A DNA stretch of 36,275 bases from Comamonadaceae bacterium PBBC2 (GTDB lineage Bacteria > Pseudomonadota > Gammaproteobacteria > Burkholderiales > Burkholderiaceae_C), in contig NKIO01000037.1 in NCBI GenBank assembly GCA_002255935.1, positions 1 to 36,275 on the forward strand. The letters run 5' to 3'. Made by a program: the position numbers and the translations under genes. The notes beneath the pieces are model-generated. The model searched no databases. It was not told the origin of the DNA and saw nothing but the letters and a program-made list of their open reading frames with translations. Below, in pieces: positions 1-7,328 of this stretch; within the stretch, counting starts at the first letter, position 1; every line of letters begins with the position of its first letter.

Positions 1-90
1 TCAGAAACAAGCTCTCGGTAAAGGTGTCAGCGCCGCGCATGTTTGTTTGATTTTTGTGATGCCTCAATTGTCGACTGCACAGCTGAATTG

Positions 91-1062
91 GTGCTTTCGG
101 TGCGTCAGTATTTCAGCAGCCTGCTAGCCCTGGCCAGCATCGGCCTGAGCGCTCAAGCCCAGACCTTTCCACCCAAGAAAACCATCACCATGGTGGTCGG
201 CTTTGCCGCTGGCGGCGCGGCCGACACGGGCGCACGCATCATCGCCAAAAAGCTGGGCGAGAACATTGGCGCCTCGGTTGTGATCGACAACAAGCCCGGT
301 GCGGGCGGCAACATTGCCCACCAATTTGCAGCCCAAGGGCCAGCAGACGGCAGCGTGATTTTGTTCGGCTCGGTCGGCCCGCTGACGATTGCGCCGCACA
401 TGATGAAGCTGCCTTATGACCCGGTCAAAGACCTCTCGCCCATCACCATGGGCGTGAACTTTCCCAATGTGCTGGTGGTCAACCAACAAACCGGCATCAA
501 GACCTTTGCCGAGTTCATCGCTTACGCCAAAAAGAACCCCGGCAAGCTCGACTTCGCTTCGACCGGCCCCGGCTCGGCCTCGCACCTGGCCGGTGAATTG
601 ATGAACGACATGGCAGGCATCGACACCGTGCACGTGCCCTACAAAGGCGGCGCCCCAGCCATGCAAGACCTGATCGGCGGCCGTGTGGCGGCTTATTACT
701 CGACCCTGTCCACATCCTTGCCGCACATTGAAAGCGGCAAGCTGATCCCGCTGGCCAGCACCGGCACCATGCGCCTGACGGCGCTGCCCAAGATCCCGAC
801 CATTGCAGAGTCGGGCTACCCCGGCTTCAGTGCCACCAACTGGTACGCCTTTGTGGCTTCGTCCAAAGTGCCTGCGCCCATGCTGGACCGCTGGAACACC
901 GAACTGGTCAAAGTGCTCAAGAGCCCCGACGTGGTCGAACAACTCAACAGCCACGGCCTGACACCCCAGCCCAGCACGCGAGACGAATTTACCAAGTACA
1001 TGGCCAAGGAAACCGCCACCTGGGGCCGCGTGATCCGCGAGCGCAAGATCACTGCCGAATAA
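91..1062 (+). CDS. Bug-family tripartite tricarboxylate transporter (TTT) substrate-binding receptor
   Basis: Exported solute receptor of the Bug/TctC family, which captures carboxylates or similar small acids in the periplasm for TTT transporters. The mature part opens with the typical block TITMVVGFAAGGAADTGARI and carries KPGAGGNIA, the PYDPVKDL block and HVPYKGGAPAMQDLIGG, all family hallmarks; total length is normal. The start is uncertain. The frame is open from base 22, but there is no ATG near the signal peptide. GTG at 91 or GTG at 100 places a signal peptide (RQYFSSLLALASIGLSAQA) right at the N-terminus, while a TTG at 43 would add an acidic leader. No clear Shine-Dalgarno site is seen. 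The gene runs 22 bases ahead of the next receptor gene, so the two are probably co-transcribed. The ligand cannot be read from sequence, and no TctA/TctB membrane subunits lie in the window. Confidence 0.88.
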   Translation: MLSVRQYFSSLLALASIGLSAQAQTFPPKKTITMVVGFAAGGAADTGARIIAKKLGENIGASVVIDNKPGAGGNIAHQFAAQGPADGSVILFGSVGPLTIAPHMMKLPYDPVKDLSPITMGVNFPNVLVVNQQTGIKTFAEFIAYAKKNPGKLDFASTGPGSASHLAGELMNDMAGIDTVHVPYKGGAPAMQDLIGGRVAAYYSTLSTSLPHIESGKLIPLASTGTMRLTALPKIPTIAESGYPGFSATNWYAFVASSKVPAPMLDRWNTELVKVLKSPDVVEQLNSHGLTPQPSTRDEFTKYMAKETATWGRVIRERKITAE

Positions 1063-1084
1063 AAAAACACCCCGGAGACACCCC

Positions 1085-1885
1085 ATGAAACTGCTGAACA
1101 CATTCAACCGCCGCAGTCTGCTGGCCAGCGCCTTGCTGGTCTTCGCGACTCTGGCCGCACAGACCACCGCTTATTCCGCCGAAATCCGCGTGGTCACCTC
1201 CGGTGCCTTCACCGAGGCCTATAAAAAGCTGGTGCCCATTTACGAAGCAGCCAGCGGCCACAAGGTGATCAGCGCTTATGGCGCATCGATTGGCAATGCG
1301 CCCGACTCGATCCCCAGCCGCTTCGCACGTGGTGAGAAGTTCGACCTGGTGATCCTGTCCGAAGGCGGCCTCGAAGCCCTGATGAAAGACGGCAAGCTGG
1401 TGCCCGGCAGCCGCGTGGACTTGGCCCGCTCGCAAATCGGCGCTGCCGTGCGCAAGGGCACGCCCAAGCCCGACATCAGCACCGTCGAAGCCCTCAAGCA
1501 GACCTTGCTGAACGCCAAGTCGGTGGCTTACTCGGCCAGCGCCAGCGGCACCTATTTGTCCACCGAAATGTTTCCCAAGCTGGGCATTGCCGAGCAGATG
1601 CAAAAAACCGCCAAAAAGATCATGAGCGAGCGCGTGGGCGCGGTGGTGGCACGCGGTGACGCTGAGCTGGGTTTTCAGCAAGTGAGCGAGCTGATCTACT
1701 TCAAGGAACTCGACTTCGTGGGCACCTTGCCCGATGCCGTGCAGCAAACCATCTTCTTTTCGTCGGCCGTGGTGCAAGGCGCTGAGCAGCCAGAAGCGGC
1801 CAAACATCTGGTGCGATTTTTCACCTCGCCTGCCGTGGCCGAGATCGTGCGCGGCACGGGGCTGGACCCAGCCGCCAAGCCCTGA
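1085..1885 (+). CDS. Periplasmic substrate-binding protein, ModA-like (type 2 PBP fold)
   Basis: A 266-residue exported protein with a signal peptide (RRSLLASALLVFATLAAQTTAYSA) followed by EIRVVTSGAFTEAYKKLVPIYEAASGHKV, the usual opening of molybdate-type binding proteins. Further family features are the RFARGEKFDLVILSE segment and a C-terminal AAKHLVRFFTSPAVAEIVRGTGLDP block. These proteins bind an oxyanion or small organic ligand and hand it to an ABC permease. Many beta-proteobacterial paralogues of this kind are orphans with unknown ligands, and that may be so here, because no permease or ATPase gene follows. A GGAGA ribosome site lies about 6 bases before the ATG. It sits 22 bases after the Bug receptor gene, suggesting one transcript. 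Family is fairly sure; molybdate as ligand is not supported. Confidence 0.85.
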   Translation: MKLLNTFNRRSLLASALLVFATLAAQTTAYSAEIRVVTSGAFTEAYKKLVPIYEAASGHKVISAYGASIGNAPDSIPSRFARGEKFDLVILSEGGLEALMKDGKLVPGSRVDLARSQIGAAVRKGTPKPDISTVEALKQTLLNAKSVAYSASASGTYLSTEMFPKLGIAEQMQKTAKKIMSERVGAVVARGDAELGFQQVSELIYFKELDFVGTLPDAVQQTIFFSSAVVQGAEQPEAAKHLVRFFTSPAVAEIVRGTGLDPAAKP

Positions 1886-1902
1886 CCAGAGGCAACGTGC
1901 TT

Positions 1903-1969
1903 GAGGCTTGAGCCCCGACAGGGGCCTGCGCCCAAGCCCACAAAGTCGGACCTGAAGGTGCCGACCTAC
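1903..1969. repeat. REP-like hairpin pair, degenerate copy A
   Basis: The gap between the receptor gene and the convergent DUF3422 gene holds two related units. At 1945-1965 a 21-base hairpin has arms GTCGGACC and GGTGCCGAC around the loop TGAA, with one bulged G; it is followed by CTAC (GTAG on the other strand, the usual REP head). At 1903-1920 GAGGCTTGAGCCCCGACA matches the opposite-orientation unit seen at 17044 with two mismatches, but its 5' arm is lost. The same family recurs at 17044-17131 and 36177-36197. It may also act as a bidirectional terminator for the two convergent genes. Confidence 0.6.
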
Positions 1970-1979
1970 TGACTGAGGC

Positions 1980-3311
1980 TCAGTCCTCTTGGTGCAGCTT
2001 GGCGTGGATGCGCCGCGTCAAGCGCCAAACCCCCCACAGCACCAGCGGGATCGACAGGCCGGCCGACATCTCGGGGTTCAGGGGCAGGCCCAGCTTGTTC
2101 AAGGCCTTGGCGCCGTACAGCACCAAGCTCACCACGTAATAGCTGATGGCCGCGATCGACAATCCCTCAACGGTGCTTTGCAAGCGCAGCTGCAAGGCCT
2201 GACCTTTGGTGAGCTTTTCCAGCAAAACTTGGTTTTGCGATTCGGTGGCGATGTCCACCCGGGTGCGCAGCAAGGCGCTGGTGCGCGACACGCGTTCAGA
2301 CAAAGACGCCAAGCGCTGCGCCGTGGCCGCCACGGTGGCCATGGCCGGCGACAGTCGGCGCTGCATGAACTCGCCCACCGTCTGAATGCCCGCCACAGGC
2401 CGCTCGCGCAGCTCGGCAATGCGTTGGCCCACCAAAGTGTCATAAGCCCGCGTGGCCGAAAAACGGTAGCCGTGCTCGGCCGTGGCGCGCTCGACACGCG
2501 CAGCCAGTGACACCAGCACATCGAGCAGCGCCTGGTCGCTGTCGCCCTTGTGCTCCAGCCGGGCGGTGATGTCGGCCAGCTGCGCTTCGGCGTCGGCCAA
2601 GACCGGCGCCAAGGCCTTGGCCACGGGCAGTCCGCGCAAGGCCATCAAGCGGTAAGTCTCCAGCTCCAACAGGCGTTGCGAGATGCGGCCTGCGCGGGTG
2701 TCGGGCGTGCCCTCAGGGGCGATCACCAGCATGCGTTCAAACCCGTCTGCGCCCAAGCGGAAGTGCGTCAGCACACACGAATGAGACAAACCCTCGCTGG
2801 TGCGGCCCATGCGCGAGCCCACCACCGAGCCTTCGCCCAACCAGGCTTGCGCTTGCGCCACGATGTCGGGCGCGGCGATGTCGCCTGCCATCATGCCCAA
2901 ATGGATCGCGGCCACGGTCTGGCCGGGGATGGCCCGCAACCAGTCGCTGCCCACCACCGCCTGCGAAGCGAGCTCCGGCATGGTCTGCCCCCACGCAGCA
3001 TGCGCGGGCAAAGCCTGCACGATGGAGTAACGGGTGAACTCGGTGTGCCGCTCCCATTTGACGGTGAAGCCGTCACAGCGCAGACGCAAAAAATTGCCGC
3101 TCAACTGCTCGGGCTGCAAATCGGCGTGCCCCGGCAAGCTGCGCAAGTGGGCCCACTCTTGCTCGCGGGAGATGCCCGCATTGAGCACCGCCACATAAAC
3201 AATCAAGGCCGGCAAGCGCACGCGGGCCGAAGGGCGGGCATGGACTTCGTTGTGCAGCTGGCTGCGCTGCGCATCGTCCAATGGCAAATAGCGCGAAGTG
3301 ATTTCATTCAT
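1980..3311 (-). CDS. DUF3422 family membrane-anchored protein
   Basis: A 443-residue protein of the conserved, uncharacterised DUF3422 family. The N-terminal signature NEVHARP is present near residue 21, followed by a mixed alpha/beta region with the conserved FVKWERHTEF-like segment (here FTVKWERHTEFTRY). The C-terminal third is helical, and its end shows two likely membrane segments (SIAAISYYVVSLVLYGAKAL and GLSIPLVLWGVWRLTRRI), so it is probably anchored in the inner membrane with the bulk in the cytoplasm. Length is normal for the family. It is convergent with the receptor genes and about 70 bases downstream of the SLAC1-like gene on the same strand. The function of the family is not known to me and I do not assign one. 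Confidence 0.9.
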   Translation of the reverse strand: MNEITSRYLPLDDAQRSQLHNEVHARPSARVRLPALIVYVAVLNAGISREQEWAHLRSLPGHADLQPEQLSGNFLRLRCDGFTVKWERHTEFTRYSIVQALPAHAAWGQTMPELASQAVVGSDWLRAIPGQTVAAIHLGMMAGDIAAPDIVAQAQAWLGEGSVVGSRMGRTSEGLSHSCVLTHFRLGADGFERMLVIAPEGTPDTRAGRISQRLLELETYRLMALRGLPVAKALAPVLADAEAQLADITARLEHKGDSDQALLDVLVSLAARVERATAEHGYRFSATRAYDTLVGQRIAELRERPVAGIQTVGEFMQRRLSPAMATVAATAQRLASLSERVSRTSALLRTRVDIATESQNQVLLEKLTKGQALQLRLQSTVEGLSIAAISYYVVSLVLYGAKALNKLGLPLNPEMSAGLSIPLVLWGVWRLTRRIHAKLHQED

Positions 3312-3395
3312 GGCCCCATTCTGGACCGATGCAGACCAAGGCGGTCAAGGCCTGCGGAACGAAACAGTTTCAACCCGCAGCGACATAAAGCGCCC

Positions 3396-4382
3396 TCAAG
3401 GCTGAGGCAGCGGCTCGGGCCTTAGCAGTTGGCCTTGCAGCAAGCCGCGCACGGTGGCCCACAACAAGGCGCCGATCAACAGCGTGACCCAGCCCAACCA
3501 CGCCATGGCCAGGCCATGTGCCGGGCCTTGCACGGGAGCCAGGTGCAAAGACAAGGCCGCCAAAGCGGCCAAAGGAAAAGACAGGCCCCAAAACGGCATG
3601 CCAAAGGGCTGGGCAATGCTGCGCCAAAACACCGTCATGGACACCGCTGTGAACAACAAGGCCACGCCCCACAGCATGTGCACCAACACCTCGGGCGCAC
3701 CCAGCTGCACACCCGACAAGGCCAGCACCGAAGGCGGGGCGATGGTGATGAAGGTGCTGGCCAGCATGCGCTCAGGCCACAGACCCACCTGACCAATGCG
3801 CACCAGCACCAGCGTCAAACTCACCGGCCAAAGCACCGCCGCCATGCCGTACTGGGCTGCTGCCCACACCGGGTGGCCCAAGGTCACGCCCGCCAAAGCC
3901 GGCAACACATGGCCCACCACCGGAATGAACAAGGCGGGCGTCATGGCCGCCCAAAAATCGTCAGCGCGCATGCCCGGCTGAAACCATCGCCGCACCACCC
4001 CCACGGTGACCAGCAGCAAAGCGGCCGAGCCGATCATCCAAGCCACATCGGCCCACAGGCTGTAGCCACTGTGCGCCACCGCCACCGTGGCGATCAACAC
4101 CAAAGACGACGGCAGCGCCGCCACGAACACCTGACGCAGCGGGTGACGCACATCGGCCCCAACCGCTGCCGGGTAACGCAAGCCTCGCCACACCGTCGCC
4201 ACGAGCAGCAGCAAAAACACCACCGCCGCCGCCACGCCCACACCCATCGACACCTGCAACGCCCCAGGCCAATGCGGCACCGCCCGCATCCAGGCCAAGG
4301 ACAAGCCGCACAAGCCCATGACCATGGCGAACCAGGCAAAGCTCAAGTGCTGCACAGAGGGGGCAGGGCTGCGGTCAGGCAT
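3396..4382 (-). CDS. TehA/SLAC1 (TDT) family transporter or anion channel
   Basis: A hydrophobic protein of about 328 residues with roughly ten membrane segments. The opening SFAWFAMVMGLCGLSLAW matches the first helix of the TDT/TehA/SLAC1 family, whose members are anion channels or C4-dicarboxylate and tellurite-related carriers. Later segments (FWAAMTPALFIPVVGHVLPALAG, GVALLFTAVSMTVFWRSI, PFWGLSFPLAALA) fit the pseudo-fivefold helical-hairpin arrangement. I choose the ATG at 4382, which puts about 10 residues before the first helix as in relatives; the frame opens further to a TTG at 4418, but that lies in the ssb terminator. No strong ribosome site is visible. Substrate cannot be inferred. 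Confidence 0.8.
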   Translation of the reverse strand: MPDRSPAPSVQHLSFAWFAMVMGLCGLSLAWMRAVPHWPGALQVSMGVGVAAAVVFLLLLVATVWRGLRYPAAVGADVRHPLRQVFVAALPSSLVLIATVAVAHSGYSLWADVAWMIGSAALLLVTVGVVRRWFQPGMRADDFWAAMTPALFIPVVGHVLPALAGVTLGHPVWAAAQYGMAAVLWPVSLTLVLVRIGQVGLWPERMLASTFITIAPPSVLALSGVQLGAPEVLVHMLWGVALLFTAVSMTVFWRSIAQPFGMPFWGLSFPLAALAALSLHLAPVQGPAHGLAMAWLGWVTLLIGALLWATVRGLLQGQLLRPEPLPQP

Positions 4383-4416
4383 TTGGCGAGGTGTGAAGGG
4401 GCTTGGGGTGGAACAC

Positions 4417-4449
4417 AAAAAAAACCCGTGGGATAAGCCACGGGTTTTT
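4417..4449 (-). terminator. Intrinsic terminator of ssb
   Basis: A perfect 7-bp stem, CCCGTGG (4425-4431) with CCACGGG (4438-4444), and a 6-base loop. It is followed on the minus strand by a run of eight T (A run 4417-4424 on plus). It sits 22 bases after the ssb stop and is a classic rho-independent terminator; the T5 on the other side could let it work weakly in reverse. Confidence 0.9.
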
Positions 4450-4470
4450 GACAGGTGATGACCCTACAGA

Positions 4471-4959
4471 TCAGAACGGGATGTCGTCGTCCATGTCATC
4501 GAAGCTGCTGGGCGCTGCCTTGGCCGCTGGCGCTGGACGGGCAGCAGGTGCTGCGGCTGGGCGGGCGGCAGGGGCCTGACGCGGGGCGTAGCCACCGCCG
4601 TCGTCCGATGGACCGCCCATGCCTTGGCGGCCACCCAACATTTGCATGGTTTCGCCACGGATCTCGGTGGCAAATTTCTCGATGCCGTCTTTGTCGGTGT
4701 ACTTGCGGGTGCGCAGGCTGCCTTCGACATAAACCTGCGAACCTTTTTTCAGGTACTGGCCAGCGATCTCGGCCAATTTGCCAAAAAAGCTGATGCGGTG
4801 CCACTCGGTGGCTTCTTTCATTTCACCGGTCGCTTTGTCCTTGTAGCGATCGGTGGTGGCCACGTTGATGTTGCTCACGGCGTCGCCAGAAGGCAGATAG
4901 CGGGTTTCGGGGTCGCGGCCCAAATTGCCGACGATGATGACTTTGTTGACGGATGCCAT
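4471..4959 (-). CDS. ssb: Single-stranded DNA-binding protein
   Basis: SSB coats single-stranded DNA during replication, repair and recombination. The 162-residue protein has the standard order: an OB fold in residues 1 to about 110 opening [18 protein letters not shown], with the conserved [36 protein letters not shown] block, then a flexible Gly, Pro and Ala-rich linker, then the acidic tip DDMDDDIPF that recruits partner proteins. GAGGAG lies 8 bases before the ATG. The gene is followed by a strong terminator and lies downstream of the MFS gene on the same strand with a 36-base gap. I found no convincing LexA-type box upstream. Confidence 0.98.
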   Translation of the reverse strand: MASVNKVIIVGNLGRDPETRYLPSGDAVSNINVATTDRYKDKATGEMKEATEWHRISFFGKLAEIAGQYLKKGSQVYVEGSLRTRKYTDKDGIEKFATEIRGETMQMLGGRQGMGGPSDDGGGYAPRQAPAARPAAAPAARPAPAAKAAPSSFDDMDDDIPF

Positions 4960-4995
4960 GAAAAACTCCTCGAATAAGCTTGAATTATGCGGCCA

Positions 4996-6261
4996 TTAGG
5001 CCGTCTGGCGAACAGGGGCAGCACGCGACGGTGCCTGCATGGGCAAGGCCACCACCAGCCACACCAACATGGCGCCCGCGCAACTGAGGAACAGCGCCTG
5101 ACTGCCCCAAGACTTGACCAGGTAACCGCCCAACCAGCCGCCGACAAAAAAGCCCAGCGACTGCAAGGTGTTGTAAACGCCCAAGGCCGTGCCACGCACC
5201 GCACTGGGGGCCAAACGCGAGGCCAAACTCGGTTGCGTGGCTTCCAAAACATTGAAACCACAGAAAAACACGAACAACAAGCCGGCCAAAGCGCCCAAGC
5301 GGGGCGTGCCCGAGGCTTGCAGCAAAAAGCCCAGTTGCACCAACATGATCAAGGTGATGGCCAACAAGAACACCGTCTTGAGGTGCCCCCGTCGCTCCAT
5401 GGCAAAAGTGCCGCCCATCACGACAAAAGAACCCAACACGGCGGGCAGGTACACCTGCCAGTGGTGGTCTTTACTCAGGCCCGCTTGCACCAGCAAGGCC
5501 GGCACGGCCACCCACATGGCCAGCTGCACCGCATGCAACATGAACACACCCAAATTCAGACGCAGCAAACCGGCGTGGCGGAGCACGTCTTTCAAGCGGC
5601 CACGGGCTGGCCCAGCCACCATGGGCGGCGCAGGGGGTGCCCCCCAGATCACCACCGCCACGCCCAGCACGGCCAAAACACCAGTGACCACAAACAGGCC
5701 TTGCAAGCCGATGGCCGCGGCCATGAGCGGTGCCAGCACCAAAGACAAGGCGAACATCAAACCAATGCTGGCCCCCACCAACGCCATGGCCTTGGTGCGC
5801 ACCTCGTCGCGGGTCAAGTCGGCCAGCAAAGCCGTCACGGCGGCCGACACGGCGCCAGCCCCCTGAATGCTCCGGCCGATCAACAGGCCGGTCAGGTCGG
5901 TGGCCGCAGCCGCCCAAAAGCTGCCCAAGGCAAAGATCAGCAAACCCAAAACAATCACCCGCTTGCGACCCAATCGGTCGGAAGCCATGCCAAAAGGCAG
6001 CTGCAACAGGCCCTGCGTCAGGCCATAAATGCCCATGGCCAGCCCAAGCAGGGCGGGGTCTTCGCCGCCGGGGTACTTGCGCGCTTCGAGGGCAAACACC
6101 GGCAACACCAAAAACAAGCCCAGCATGCGCAGGGCAAAAATCGAAGCCAGCGATGCGCTGGCGCGACGCTCCAGGGGCGTCATGGCCGTGGTGGCCACAG
6201 GGGCAGAGACAGAAGGAGAAAAGGTCACGCGTACAAGCCAGACTGAGCGAAAAACAAACAT
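4996..6261 (-). CDS. MFS transporter, drug/sugar efflux type
   Basis: A 12-helix major facilitator of about 421 residues. Visible hallmarks: the first helix block RRASASLASIFALRMLGLFLVLPVFALEAR, the loop 2-3 motif GMASDRLGRKRVIVLG, and motif-like GRSIQGAGAVSAAVTALLADLTRDEVR between helices 4 and 5. It resembles the MFS gene often found near uvrA and ssb in Burkholderiales. The start is not certain: ATG 6261 has a GGGGAC stretch 4 bases upstream, whereas ATG 6183 would begin directly at MTPLERR, closer to the first helix as in many relatives. The frame stays open further upstream, but that part overlaps the divergent promoter region. Substrate unknown. Confidence 0.9.
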   Translation of the reverse strand: MFVFRSVWLVRVTFSPSVSAPVATTAMTPLERRASASLASIFALRMLGLFLVLPVFALEARKYPGGEDPALLGLAMGIYGLTQGLLQLPFGMASDRLGRKRVIVLGLLIFALGSFWAAAATDLTGLLIGRSIQGAGAVSAAVTALLADLTRDEVRTKAMALVGASIGLMFALSLVLAPLMAAAIGLQGLFVVTGVLAVLGVAVVIWGAPPAPPMVAGPARGRLKDVLRHAGLLRLNLGVFMLHAVQLAMWVAVPALLVQAGLSKDHHWQVYLPAVLGSFVVMGGTFAMERRGHLKTVFLLAITLIMLVQLGFLLQASGTPRLGALAGLLFVFFCGFNVLEATQPSLASRLAPSAVRGTALGVYNTLQSLGFFVGGWLGGYLVKSWGSQALFLSCAGAMLVWLVVALPMQAPSRAAPVRQTA

Positions 6262-6345
6262 TGTCCCCGATTCAATAGCCGCATCCTGATGTCGAACGGG
6301 CATCGCGAAAGCGAAGGCGGTACAAATTGGCCCAAGGACAAACCC

Positions 6346-6351
6346 TAAAAT
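6346..6351 (+). promoter_or_regulatory. Candidate -10 element for the cyclophilin gene
   Basis: TAAAAT lies 31 bases before the cyclophilin ATG in the divergent gap with the MFS gene. It matches the sigma-70 consensus at five of six positions, but no good -35 is present at the standard spacing, so the call is weak. Confidence 0.35.
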
Positions 6352-6382
6352 ACGCATTCTTTCCATTCCGAGAATCCAATCG

Positions 6383-7246
6383 ATGTCACGAACCTGGTCA
6401 TATGCTGTTGCTGCCGGAGCTTTGCTCTTGGCCTTGGTCGGGTGCGGCGGTGGGGGCAATGATCCTGTCACCGGTGTCAGCGCCAGCAACCTTCATTACA
6501 CGGGTGCATTGGGGGCCGTGAATTTGGACATTTCGGGTAACGCTTTGGACAACCCCATCAAGGTGACAGCCAACAAAACCGCGTGCACCGTCGCCACAGC
6601 CACATCGGCGAGCGCCAGAACCGCGCTGTGCATCATCACCGTGCCGAGCAACCGCAAAGTGGACATCGTGGTCACCAGCAACAGCGATTACGTTCTGTAC
6701 ACCACCACACTGATCGCACCGGCCCCGCAAATCACCCTCAAAACGACTTTGGGTGATGTGGTGATGGAACTGGATTCAGATGCAGCGCCCATCACGGTCA
6801 AAAATTTTCTCACTTACGTGAACAAAAGCCCTTCTTTCTACAACGGGACGCTTTTCCACCGTGTGATTCCCGGATTCATGGCGCAAGGCGGCGGCTTTAC
6901 AATGGGCATGAACGAAAAAACGTTGCCGGTGACCGCCACAGGCATCACGCTGGAATCGCAAAACGGCCTGCTGAACGTGCGCGGTGCTCTTGCCATGGCC
7001 CGCACCAGTGAGCCCAATACGGCCAAAGCACAATTCTTCGTCAACCTTGTGGACAATGCATTTTTGAATTACGAAAGTGCCAGCAAGCCCGGCTATGCCG
7101 TCTTTGGAAAGGTCATCTCTGGCATGGATGTGGTTGATCTGATGGCCACAAAAGCAACGCATACCGTTGTGATCAGTCCACTCGTCAAATACGAAAACGT
7201 CCCCTTGACCGACATCACCATCACCTCCGCCAGCCAAACCCAGTAA
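6383..7246 (+). CDS. Cyclophilin-type peptidyl-prolyl isomerase, lipoprotein
   Basis: A 287-residue lipoprotein that should catalyse cis-trans isomerisation of X-Pro bonds outside the cytoplasm. The N-terminus is a lipoprotein signal with lipobox LVGC, then a GGGG tether. Residues about 30-115 form a beta-looking domain with two cysteines, not a usual part of bacterial PpiA/PpiB. Residues about 116-285 are the cyclophilin domain: [40 protein letters not shown] and [15 protein letters not shown], closest to E. coli PpiB in style, with the catalytic Arg and surrounding Phe and Gln kept. Codon use is less GC-rich than neighbours (bases 7021-7080 are 42% GC by my count, against 67% in 7441-7500 of uvrA). 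It has its own terminator and sits between the MFS gene and uvrA, so recent insertion is possible. Confidence 0.93.
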   Translation: MSRTWSYAVAAGALLLALVGCGGGGNDPVTGVSASNLHYTGALGAVNLDISGNALDNPIKVTANKTACTVATATSASARTALCIITVPSNRKVDIVVTSNSDYVLYTTTLIAPAPQITLKTTLGDVVMELDSDAAPITVKNFLTYVNKSPSFYNGTLFHRVIPGFMAQGGGFTMGMNEKTLPVTATGITLESQNGLLNVRGALAMARTSEPNTAKAQFFVNLVDNAFLNYESASKPGYAVFGKVISGMDVVDLMATKATHTVVISPLVKYENVPLTDITITSASQTQ

Positions 7247-7280
7247 ACCCCAAGCCCATCGGTCTGGCGCGGTCCGAGCG

Positions 7281-7317
7281 AAACCCACCATCCTTGATAA
7301 TGGTGGGTTTTGTTTTT
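7281..7317 (+). terminator. Intrinsic terminator of the cyclophilin gene
   Basis: An 11-bp perfect stem, AAACCCACCAT (7281-7291) with ATGGTGGGTTT (7300-7310), an 8-base loop, and a T-rich tail. It lies only about 20 bases before the uvrA start, so it should insulate uvrA or act within its leader. Confidence 0.88.
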
Positions 7318-7328
7318 GTGGCTCCCCT

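Noticed and set aside
2550..3425. A 291-codon plus-strand frame antisense to the DUF3422 gene
   Set aside because: Composition and lack of domains mark it as a shadow.
4987..6246. A 419-codon plus-strand frame antisense to the MFS gene
   Set aside because: His/Gln/Gly-rich shadow of a clear transporter gene.
4960..7328. LexA/SOS-type boxes upstream of ssb or uvrA
   Set aside because: No CTGT-N8-ACAG pattern found near either start.
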